DNA of 5,950 bases from Candidatus Bathyarchaeota archaeon (GTDB taxonomy: Archaea > Thermoproteota > Bathyarchaeia > TCS64): the NCBI GenBank assembly GCA_026394265.1, contig JAPKYO010000068.1, positions 1 through 5,950 of the forward strand, written 5' to 3'. A program made the translations under genes and the position numbers. Position 1 is the stretch's first letter. Each line of letters starts with the position of its first letter. The notes under the pieces are model-generated. The model searched no databases, was not told the DNA's origin, and saw only the letters and a program-made list of their open reading frames with translations. Positions 1-5,819 of the stretch are shown here, in pieces.

Positions 1-1272
1 TACGACGTCTCGGACAGGCTCAACCCCGTCCTAGAGAGGACCTACGAGACTGAGGGAAGCTACATCGCGACGAGGATGATCGGGAACTTCGTCTACGTCG
101 TCTCCCAGAAGGGGGCGTGGCTGTACGAGGGCGTCCTCGACCTGCCCGCCTACAAGGAGAACGGCAAGGTCTGCCAGGTCGCTGCGCCGAGCATCTACTA
201 CTACAACGGCACCGACCCACGCTAAGCCTACACGACGATAGCGAGCATAAACACCCAGGACTCGACCTTCCCGATACAGTCCGAGACCTTCCTCCTAGGC
301 TCCAGCAGCACCATCTACTGCAGCGCCGATTACCTCTACCTGACCACCGGGGGCTACTCGGAGACGGGGGTCCACAAGATCAAGCTGGATAACGGTAACA
401 TCGAGGGCGTGGCCGACGGTAGCGTCCCCGGGTGGGTGCTGAACCAGTTCAGCATGGATGAGAGCGGGGGCTACTTCAGGATAGCCACAACGACGGGGCA
501 CGCGTGGGGTGGGGGCACGTCGAAGAACAACGTCTACGTCCTCGACGCCGACATGAAGGTCGTGGGGAGGCTCGAGGACCTCGCCCCGGGGGAGCAGATA
601 TACAGCGCCCGCTTCATGGGGGACCGCCTCTACCTCGTGACCTTCAAGAAGGTCGATCCGCTCTTCGTCATCGACCTGAGCGAGCCAACGGCGCCGCGTG
701 TGCTTGGGAAGCTCAAGATACCCGGCTACAGCAACTACCTGCACCCATACGACGAGAACCACGTCATCGGCCTCGGCAAGGAGGCGGTCGACGCCGAGGG
801 GGGTAACTTCGCCTGGTATCAGGGTGTGAAGCTGAGCCTCTTCGACGTGACAAACGTCTCGGCGCCGGTGGAGGTTGCGAAGCTGGAGATCGGGGACAGG
901 GGCACGGACTCCCCCGCGCTGAGCGACCACAAGGCGTTCCTCTTCAGCAGGGAGAGGAACCTGCTCGTCATACCCATCCTTGAGGTAAAGGTCAGCGGCT
1001 CGGGCGACGATGTCGAGCCGAACACCTACGGCGACTACGTCTACCAGGGCGCATACGTCTTCCAGATTGACACGCAGGGCATCACCCTCAGGGGCAGGAT
1101 CAGCCACCTGCAGGGGGACGAGCTGCTGAAGAGCGGGTACTGGTTCGACTCCGACTACTCCGTCTACAGGAGCCTCTACATCGGGGAGAACCTCTACACG
1201 ATCTCGGGGCGGATGGTGAAGATCAACAGCCTGGGCGACCTGTCGGAGCTGAAGGTCATCTCCCTAGAGTAG
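1..1272 (+). pseudogene. Secreted C-terminal beta-propeller protein, 5'-truncated by the window and interrupted by an in-frame TAA
   Basis: Frame 1 is coding from the first base to TAG at 1270-1272, except for one TAA at 223-225. Both sides of that stop read as one protein of the archaeal/bacterial Beta_propel family (secreted proteins with a C-terminal propeller distantly related to WD-40). Segments I recognise from the family are SRMIG-like ATRMIGNFVYVVSQ before the stop, and PGWVLNQFSMDE, GYFRIATTTGHAW, APGEQIYSARFMGDRLYLVT, PLFVIDLS, LHPYDENHVIGLGKE, FAWYQGVKLSLFDVT, DRGTDSPALSDHKAFLF and NTYGDYVYQGAYVF after it. The stop lies in DPR-stop-AYTTIASIN, where an aromatic or small residue is expected, so one C-to-A change (TAC to TAA) would explain it. 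No ATG lies in frame between the stop and the GTG at 409, so a separate downstream gene is unlikely. The N-terminus, including any signal peptide, lies outside the window. The molecular function is unknown; the family is thought to act at the cell surface. Family assignment is firm; true pseudogene versus base-call error is open. Confidence 0.
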
Positions 1273-1322
1273 CCGGGCCGGTTTTTCTTACGCCCGGCGA
1301 TACTTGTGAAAAATATTTTTTT
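1272..1322 (+). terminator. Hairpin and T-run behind the beta-propeller gene
   Basis: A perfect 7-bp inverted repeat, GCCGGGC at 1272-1278 and GCCCGGC at 1292-1298, begins on the last base of the stop codon. Its 13-nt loop contains TTTTTCTT, and a seven-T run follows at 1316-1322. Archaeal termination depends mainly on T-rich stretches, so the two T tracts matter more than the stem. It fits the end of the beta-propeller transcript before the separately promoted transporter gene. Confidence 0.45.
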
Positions 1323-1342
1323 CTGGGGGCCGTTGTGTTAGG

Positions 1343-1350
1343 TTAATATG
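1343..1350 (+). promoter_or_regulatory. TATA-like box for the MFS transporter gene
   Basis: TTAATATG is an AT-rich island in GC-rich sequence, centred about 27 nt before the ATG at 1374. That is the distance expected between an archaeal TATA box and its transcription start, so the transcript would begin at or next to the start codon (leaderless). No Shine-Dalgarno-like sequence precedes the ATG, which agrees. Inferred from spacing only. Confidence 0.4.
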
Positions 1351-1373
1351 TAGGACGGGGGTTCTCGGTTTTT

Positions 1374-2730
1374 ATGGCTCGGGGTGGTGGCGGGGGGCTG
1401 CTGCGGCTCGCCGGGATGCGTCTCTTCGCCGTCATATGGTCGGGACAGTTCTTCAGCCTCCTCGGCACCTACATGAGCCAGTTCGCGCTCAGCATCTGGG
1501 CGTGGCAGAAGACGGGGGAGGCCACCGCACTCGCCCTAGTCGCCCTGTTCAGTTTCACCCCATCAGTCATCATGTTCCCAATCGCCGGCGCCCTCGTCGA
1601 CAGGTGGAACAAGAAACTCGTGATGATGATCAGCGACGTGGCCGCGGGGATAGCGACCATCGTCGTCTTCCTGCTGATGTCGTCAGGCAGGCTCGAGATA
1701 TGGCACCTGTACGTGACGGGTGCCTTCACCGGGATATTCCAAGCCTTCCAGTGGCCGGCGTACAGCGCCTCGACGTCGCTGATCGTGGAGAAGAAGGACT
1801 ACGCGGGCGAGCGGCATGCTAAGCCTGGCGGACTCGGTGTCGAACATCTACGCCCCCGCCGCGGCGGGCATCCTCATCGGGGTAATAGGGGTCGCCGGGA
1901 TACTGACGATCGACATAGTCACGTTCCTGATCGCGGTGGGGATACTCCTCGTCATGGTCGTCCCGCAGCCGCCGAAGAGCGCTGAGAAGAAGAGCATGCT
2001 GAGCGACACCGTCTTCGGATTCAAGTTCATCTCCGAGAGGAGGGGGCTCTTCGGGCTTCAGCTCAACTTCTTCGCCTCAAACCTCATCATGGGCATCGCC
2101 TTCACGGTATTGACGCCGATGCTCATGCTGAGGACGGGCAACGACGCGGCCATCACGGGGACGGTTCAGGCGGCCTTCGGGGTCGGGGGCGTCGTCGGCG
2201 GACTCGCCCTCAGCGCCTGGGGTGGGCCGAAGAGGAAGGTGGACGGCGTCTTTCTGGGGATGGCTGGCAGCTGCTTGCTGGGGATGACCATCCTCGGCAT
2301 GGCCCAGACGCCCGCGCTGCTGATGGTGGGCGCCTTCCTCACCATGCTGTTCATTCCCACGTCGAACGGCTCCAACCAGGCCATCTGGCAGGCAAAGGTG
2401 CCCCCGGAGGTCCAGGGGAGGGTGTTCGCCACCCGCGCACTCATAGCGACGATGTCGTCGCCCCTCGGCATGGCGATGGCGGGCCCACTCGCCGACGTGG
2501 TGATGACGCCCTCGATGGCGCCGGGTGGCGCACTCTCCGGAGTCTTCGGGTGGCTCGTGGGAACCGGACCGGGCGCCGGAATAGGGCTTCTGTTCATCTT
2601 CCTAGGGATAATCGGAGCCGTAATCACGCTGAGTGGCTACGCCTTCAAGACCATCAGGGATGTTGAGAAAGACATCCCCGACCACGACACCACAAAAAAG
2701 CAACCCGAGCAGGCGTCTGCGAAACCCTAG
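1374..2730 (+). pseudogene. MFS efflux-type transporter, disrupted by a frameshift near 1803-1807
   Basis: Two reading frames join into one major facilitator superfamily protein of the MefA/EntS-like drug-efflux type. Frame 3 from ATG 1374 gives about 144 residues covering the first four helices, with WSGQFFSLLG at 22-31 and the cytoplasmic loop motif GALVDRWNKK at 72-81. Frame 1 from 1807 to TAG 2728-2730 gives the remaining helices, including RASGM-like SGMLSLADS, IDIVTFL and NQAIWQAKVPPEVQGRVFA. Joined length is about 450 residues, normal for the family. At the junction the DNA reads TAC GCG then GGCGAGCGGCATG; restoring one CG gives YARASGMLS, the expected family motif with no gap, so a 2-bp loss in a CG repeat is the simplest lesion. 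A 1-bp insertion is possible but would lose the usual Arg. As written the N-terminal frame ends in unrelated sequence, so no intact exporter would be made unless translation shifts. The substrate cannot be predicted. Confidence 0.85.
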
Positions 2731-2755
2731 ATTCGCCCGAGAATAATTCTAAACC

Positions 2756-2763
2756 AATATAAA
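2756..2763 (+). promoter_or_regulatory. TATA-like box for the DUF2769 / membrane-protein operon
   Basis: AATATAAA lies in the short AT-rich gap after the transporter gene. Its centre is about 35 nt before the ATG at 2795, so a start site near 2785 would leave a leader of roughly 8-10 nt. An odd palindrome, AGAAT-A-ATTCT at 2740-2750, sits just upstream and could be a regulator site or chance in AT-rich DNA. Confidence 0.4.
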
Positions 2764-2794
2764 CAATGGTGCAAAATTGATACTAGGACAAATT

Positions 2795-3124
2795 ATGAAG
2801 GTTCCATTCAACATCGACACGGTTTCGAAGTGTATCTGCTACAGGTGCCCGGTACAAATATCGAGCCCATGTTCGAAGATGGGGATGGATATGGGGATAA
2901 AGATCAAGGAGGCACCGGCAGATAGCAAACTGAGGAAGACGATTCCCCAGCCCAGGTCAGTCTCAGGAGTCTACTGCTCCTCGGGCGAGACCCCTTGTAA
3001 CGACTTGGACTTCAGTAAAATATGCACATGTCCAGTATGCGAGATATTCAACGGGTACAATCTAAGGAGAAACGATCCGGACTTCATCGAGGGCTTTTTC
3101 TGCGGAGAGGGCACAACCGAATAA
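2795..3124 (+). CDS. DUF2769-type cysteine-rich protein, two CxCxxC motifs
   Basis: A 109-residue soluble protein resembling the DUF2769 family, known mainly from methanogenic and related archaea; its function has not been established. It has ten Cys: C13, C15 and C18 (CICYRC), C26, C61, C68, C77, C79 and C82 (CTCPVC), and C103. The spacing suggests binding of metal, either zinc or an iron-sulfur cluster; that is inference. GVYCSSGETPCNDLDFSKIC at 58-77 matches the conserved YCatGkatCkDldf-like core. There is no signal peptide or membrane segment, so it is probably cytoplasmic. ATG 2795 is chosen over the in-frame TTG at 2777 because AGGA at 2785-2788 sits 6 nt before it and the family usually begins close to the first Cys motif. 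It ends in tandem TAA TAA. The membrane-protein gene follows after 23 nt, suggesting co-transcription. GC content is lower than in flanking genes. Confidence 0.8.
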   Translation: MKVPFNIDTVSKCICYRCPVQISSPCSKMGMDMGIKIKEAPADSKLRKTIPQPRSVSGVYCSSGETPCNDLDFSKICTCPVCEIFNGYNLRRNDPDFIEGFFCGEGTTE

Positions 3125-3137
3125 TAAAAAACGGGTA

Positions 3138-3143
3138 GGGTGA
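3138..3143 (+). promoter_or_regulatory. Ribosome binding site deciding a TTG start
   Basis: GGGTGA contains the GGTGA core complementary to the 3' end of archaeal 16S rRNA and lies 4 nt before TTG 3148, which corresponds to normal spacing when aligned to GGAGGTGA. An in-frame TAG at 3136-3138 excludes any earlier start. This supports TTG 3148, and a Shine-Dalgarno site here fits an internal operon gene. Confidence 0.6.
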
Positions 3144-3147
3144 CGTT

Positions 3148-3582
3148 TTGGGATTTTTGGGTACACGGGCCGGTATCCCCGCGGATGTAAACTTGGTGCT
3201 TCAGATCGTGATGCTCTGCGCCCTATTAATCGGGAGGAGTCGAGCGAAGGGTAAGAACTTTGGCGAGCATGGTCGATACATGGCTCTGGCGGTAGCGCTT
3301 AACGCCGCCTCGCTGGCTACGATTATGCTGCCATCACTGCTGCTGGGGCTGGGCTTCTTGGAAAATTACCCCACGAGCCCGATCTCAATAATCACGATGC
3401 TTCACGCCGGAATCGGAACCGTCGCCGAGTCCCTCGGCATATATCTCGTGCTGAAGTGGAGAGCGGGCAAATCGCTTGTCGAGTGTTTGAAGAATAAGCG
3501 ATTGATGAAACCCGCGATAGTCCTCTGGACGACGACGGCCGTGCTCGGCATCTTATTCTATCTTGAACTCTACGTACTCTAA
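3148..3582 (+). CDS. Four-helix integral membrane protein, DUF420-like
   Basis: A 144-residue protein with four predicted membrane helices at about 13-30, 45-70, 79-103 and 122-143 and short charged loops. H41 lies just before helix 2 (EHGRYM) and H86 is inside helix 3 (LHAGIG). The layout resembles the DUF420 family of small membrane proteins linked to heme-copper oxidase gene clusters, where conserved His residues occupy similar places. Here the position before helix 4 reads KNKRLM without a His, so the match is partial and from memory. Two His in a four-helix bundle could bind heme b or a metal ion, but this is inference. It starts at TTG with a good ribosome binding site and follows the CxCxxC protein gene by 23 nt, suggesting the two work together. 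It converges on the amidohydrolase gene with a 67-nt gap. The reading frame is secure; the function is unknown. Confidence 0.75.
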   Translation: MGFLGTRAGIPADVNLVLQIVMLCALLIGRSRAKGKNFGEHGRYMALAVALNAASLATIMLPSLLLGLGFLENYPTSPISIITMLHAGIGTVAESLGIYLVLKWRAGKSLVECLKNKRLMKPAIVLWTTTAVLGILFYLELYVL

Positions 3583-3649
3583 GACAAGCAGGCAGGGCTA
3601 TCCCACGTTTATGGGGGAAATGAGTCTTCAACAGGCTTCATTTACAGGA

Positions 3650-4852
3650 TTAATTCGAGTTGAAGTACGCCCGTGCATCCTTGAGCACTTCTGGCTTGGC
3701 GAGGAACTCGACGAGTGTCATTGCGAGCGCCTTTGTGCCGACCATCATCGCTTCGAGCCCCTCCTTTGTCATTGTGCAGTCCGCTAGCTGCCTGCTGTGC
3801 CCGGGTGTGCCATCTGGGCCGATGCCGATGTAGCTCCCCGTCGCGGGGCACCTCTGGCTTACGTCGCCGAAGTCGGTCGAGGCCATGGGTATCCCCGCCT
3901 GCGTCTCCTGCCAGTCGTCGACCTTGACGCCCTGATCGACGTAGTTCTGGTAGAGGACCTTTACGAGTGGGATGTTTGGCTTCATGCTGCTGTAGAGCTT
4001 TGCCTTCTTGACGGTGACCTGTGCCCCGGTGGCGATGGCGGCGCCCTCGGCGCACTTCTCCACCTTGTCGACCATCGTGACGAGGTACTTTTCGTCGCTG
4101 CTCCGGACGCCGAACTCGCAGACGGCGCGGTCGGGTATGATGTTCGAGGCGAGGCCGCCCTCGGTTATGATGCCGTGGATGACGAGGTTTGCGTCCCTGC
4201 GCGCCTCTTGGCGGAGCATGTGTGTCGCCATGTAGGCGAGGGTCGCCGCGTTTAGGGCGTTCACCCCCTTCTCGGGGGACGCGGCGGCGTGGCTCGTCTG
4301 CCCCTTGAACTCCATCTTGAGCTGCCAGATGCCAAGCGCCTTACCCCCGACGCCGTAGTGCATCGCGGGGTGGAGCATTATGGCTGCGTCGACGTCGTCC
4401 CAGAAGCCCTTGTTGGCCATGATCACCTTGCTTCCGGCGCTCGACCCCCTGCCCTCCTCGGCGGGCGTACCGACGACGAGTATCTCACCGGGCAGATCCT
4501 TCGCCACTCTTGCGGCTGCGATGCCTGAGCCTATCGCGGAGGCGGCTATGTGGTTGTGGCCGCAGCCGTGGCCGACGCCGGGGAGCGCATCGTACTCGGC
4601 GAGCACAGCCACCTTCGGCCCCTTCTTCTTCCCCTTGAACGAGGCGCAGAAGGCCGTCGGCATACCAAACAGCGCCCGATCCACCTTCGCCCCCTGCTTC
4701 TCAAGCTCCGTCGTTAGTAGCGCGTAAGCCTTGTACTCCTCGGAGCCCAGCTCGGGATTCTCATACATCCACTTCGCGATCTCGACGAGGCGCTTCCTCT
4801 GAGACTCGACTTCCTTCTTCGCGGATTCCTTCAGGACTTTTACGTCGACCAA
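3650..4852 (-). CDS. M20-family metal-dependent amidohydrolase / dipeptidase (M20D-like)
   Basis: A full-length 400-residue cytoplasmic enzyme of peptidase family M20, nearest to the M20D/ACY1L2 group that includes AbgB-type p-aminobenzoyl-glutamate hydrolases and beta-alanyl-lysine-type dipeptidases. Such enzymes cleave amide bonds in N-acyl amino acids or dipeptides using two metal ions. Visible motifs are AEYDALPGVGHGCGHNHIA at 85-103, with ligands C97 and H99; AEEGRG at 131-136, with the catalytic Glu and ligand Glu at 132-133; MLHP with H161; the dimerisation (lid) domain at about 179-290 beginning LKMEFKGQTSHAA; STDFGDVS at 325-332; and GHS with ligand H352. All expected metal ligands are present, so it should be active. 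The Cys ligand is typical of M20D. The substrate cannot be fixed from sequence. The start is TTG; no ATG or GTG lies nearby in frame and only a weak GGAT precedes it. It is divergent from the SDR gene. Confidence 0.92.
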   Translation of the reverse strand: MVDVKVLKESAKKEVESQRKRLVEIAKWMYENPELGSEEYKAYALLTTELEKQGAKVDRALFGMPTAFCASFKGKKKGPKVAVLAEYDALPGVGHGCGHNHIAASAIGSGIAAARVAKDLPGEILVVGTPAEEGRGSSAGSKVIMANKGFWDDVDAAIMLHPAMHYGVGGKALGIWQLKMEFKGQTSHAAASPEKGVNALNAATLAYMATHMLRQEARRDANLVIHGIITEGGLASNIIPDRAVCEFGVRSSDEKYLVTMVDKVEKCAEGAAIATGAQVTVKKAKLYSSMKPNIPLVKVLYQNYVDQGVKVDDWQETQAGIPMASTDFGDVSQRCPATGSYIGIGPDGTPGHSRQLADCTMTKEGLEAMMVGTKALAMTLVEFLAKPEVLKDARAYFNSN

Positions 4853-4945
4853 GTTGATCCAGTAGGAGTAATCCAGAAGGCTGATATCATTTGCGAGGCG
4901 GGGAAACGTATAAGCTGCAGTTGAACATTCGGGAGTTGATATGCA
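4853..4945. promoter_or_regulatory. Divergent promoter region between amidohydrolase and SDR genes
   Basis: This 93-nt gap must hold the promoters of both genes. The best box is TATAA at 4909-4913, preceded by the purine-rich GGGAAACG (4901-4908), which looks like a BRE for plus-strand transcription. Its centre is 35 nt before the SDR start. Read on the minus strand the same element is TTATA and would start transcription near 4884, leaving a leader of about 32 nt for the amidohydrolase. The sequence does not show whether one box serves both directions. Confidence 0.45.
4932..4940 (+). promoter_or_regulatory. Ribosome binding site for the SDR gene (TTG start)
   Basis: GGAGTTGAT matches the ideal archaeal GGAGGTGAT at eight of nine positions and ends 5 nt before TTG 4946. 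An in-frame TGA at 4937-4939 rules out earlier starts. The ATG at 4941 is out of frame and meets a stop after seven codons. If the TATA box at 4909 drives this gene, the transcript might begin within or after this site, so its use is uncertain. Confidence 0.5.
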
Positions 4946-5740
4946 TTGGCAGACAAGTCGCTGACTGAACTCGTCTCCCTCAAGGGGCGCCGCGCCCTGA
5001 TAACGGGCTCCGCGGCGGGCATAGGGAAGGCCATGGCGGCGCGCTTCGCTGAGGCCGGCGCCGATCTCGTTCTCGTCGACATAGACGAGAAGAAGCTGAA
5101 GGAGACGGCGGGCGACCTGAAGAAGTGGGGCGTAGACGTTGCCACGGATAAGGTCGACCTCTCAAAGAAGCCGGAGATCGACGCCCTCTGGGACGCCCTC
5201 AAAGGCTCCGAGCCCGACACACTCGTAAACAACGCCGGCATCTACCCCTTCCGCGACTTCCTAGACATCGACGAGGCATTCTTCCAGAAGGTCTACGCCA
5301 TCAACCTCGAATCAGTCCTCTGGATGTGCCAACACATGATAGAGGCGCGCAAGAAGAAGGGCGGCGTCATCATAAACGTCGGCAGCATCGAGGCCATCCT
5401 CCCCTTCAAGAAGGGCATGGTCCACTACGACGCCTCCAAGGCCGGAGTCATCGGACTCACACGCGGCCTCGCCCGCGACTTCGGGGACAAGGGCTTCCGC
5501 ATAAACGCCCTCCTACCCGGCGGAATAGTAACACAGGGTACAAGGGGGGCCGCGACCGAGTTCTTCAAGGGAAACGTCGGCCTCGCCAAGACGGCGTACG
5601 ACTTCATGGCACGCATCCCACTCGGGCGCCTAGGCGACCCAGACGAGGTAGCACGCGCCACCCTATTCCTCGCCAGCGACCTCTCAAGCTACATGACCGG
5701 AGTCATGCTGCCCGTCGACGGCGGCTTCCTCTCCGCCTGA
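4946..5740 (+). CDS. Short-chain dehydrogenase/reductase (classical SDR)
   Basis: A 264-residue NAD(P)(H)-dependent oxidoreductase with a single Rossmann-fold domain, the normal length for classical SDRs. It carries the cofactor motif TGSAAGIG at 20-27, VDID at 44-47, NNAG at 95-98, and the catalytic tetrad N120, S147, Y161 and K165 (YDASK). PGG at 191-193 and the C-terminal DLSSYMTGVMLPVDGG are also typical. The acidic residue at the end of the second beta strand (D45) favours NAD(H) over NADP(H). Annotation tools will probably call it a 3-oxoacyl-ACP reductase (FabG) or glucose 1-dehydrogenase, but the substrate cannot be set from these motifs, and archaea generally lack bacterial-type fatty acid synthesis, so the FabG label should be avoided. 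The start is TTG, supported by the upstream ribosome binding site. It is followed by radA on the same strand after 79 nt, but radA has its own TATA box. Confidence 0.93.
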   Translation: MADKSLTELVSLKGRRALITGSAAGIGKAMAARFAEAGADLVLVDIDEKKLKETAGDLKKWGVDVATDKVDLSKKPEIDALWDALKGSEPDTLVNNAGIYPFRDFLDIDEAFFQKVYAINLESVLWMCQHMIEARKKKGGVIINVGSIEAILPFKKGMVHYDASKAGVIGLTRGLARDFGDKGFRINALLPGGIVTQGTRGAATEFFKGNVGLAKTAYDFMARIPLGRLGDPDEVARATLFLASDLSSYMTGVMLPVDGGFLSA

Positions 5741-5741
5741 C

Positions 5742-5799
5742 CCACTTTCACCCAACCCCCCCATCACAACAGGTGCGCACGCGTTATAAGCGAAAGTGG
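5742..5799. repeat. Inverted and direct repeats around the radA promoter
   Basis: CCACTTTC at 5742-5749 and GAAAGTGG at 5792-5799 are a perfect 8-bp inverted pair; the right arm begins two bases after the TATA box. Between them GTGCGCAC at 5773-5780 is a perfect 8-bp palindrome just upstream of the box. ACCCAACC also occurs at 5750-5757 and again at 5800-5807, each next to an arm. The bases are certain; a regulatory role is a guess, as arms this short can arise by chance. Confidence 0.3.
5784..5790 (+). promoter_or_regulatory. radA: TATA box for radA
   Basis: TTATAAG is the only AT-rich stretch in the gap and is centred 33 nt before the radA ATG, predicting a leader of about 8 nt. No Shine-Dalgarno sequence is visible before the ATG, which suits a near-leaderless mRNA. 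Confidence 0.5.
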
Positions 5800-5819
5800 A
5801 CCCAACCGAATCGATCAAG

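Noticed and set aside
295..1107. Long open frame of about 270 codons on the minus strand, antisense to the beta-propeller gene
   Set aside because: It lies opposite a strongly conserved coding frame, has low-complexity Val/Asp/Arg-rich content and matches no family; a GC-rich shadow.
409..1272. A separate gene starting at GTG 409 downstream of the TAA
   Set aside because: Conserved family sequence continues in frame well upstream of 409, so the GTG is an internal Val codon.
2657..2678. Hairpin GGGATGT / ACATCCC with 8-nt loop near the 3' end of the transporter gene
   Set aside because: It lies about 50 nt before the stop codon inside coding sequence and has no T-run; probably a coincidence of codons.
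3626..3665. Inverted repeat CTTCAAC / GTTGAAG with 26-nt loop at the convergent gene ends
   Set aside because: The loop is long, one arm lies in the amidohydrolase coding region and no T-run follows on either strand, so it does not support a terminator.
3797..4255. Plus-strand open frame of about 152 codons within the amidohydrolase gene
   Set aside because: It mirrors a fully motif-supported M20 gene on the other strand and has no recognisable domain or ribosome binding site.
4941..4964. ATG at 4941 as an alternative SDR start
   Set aside because: It is out of frame with the SDR and reaches TGA after seven codons.
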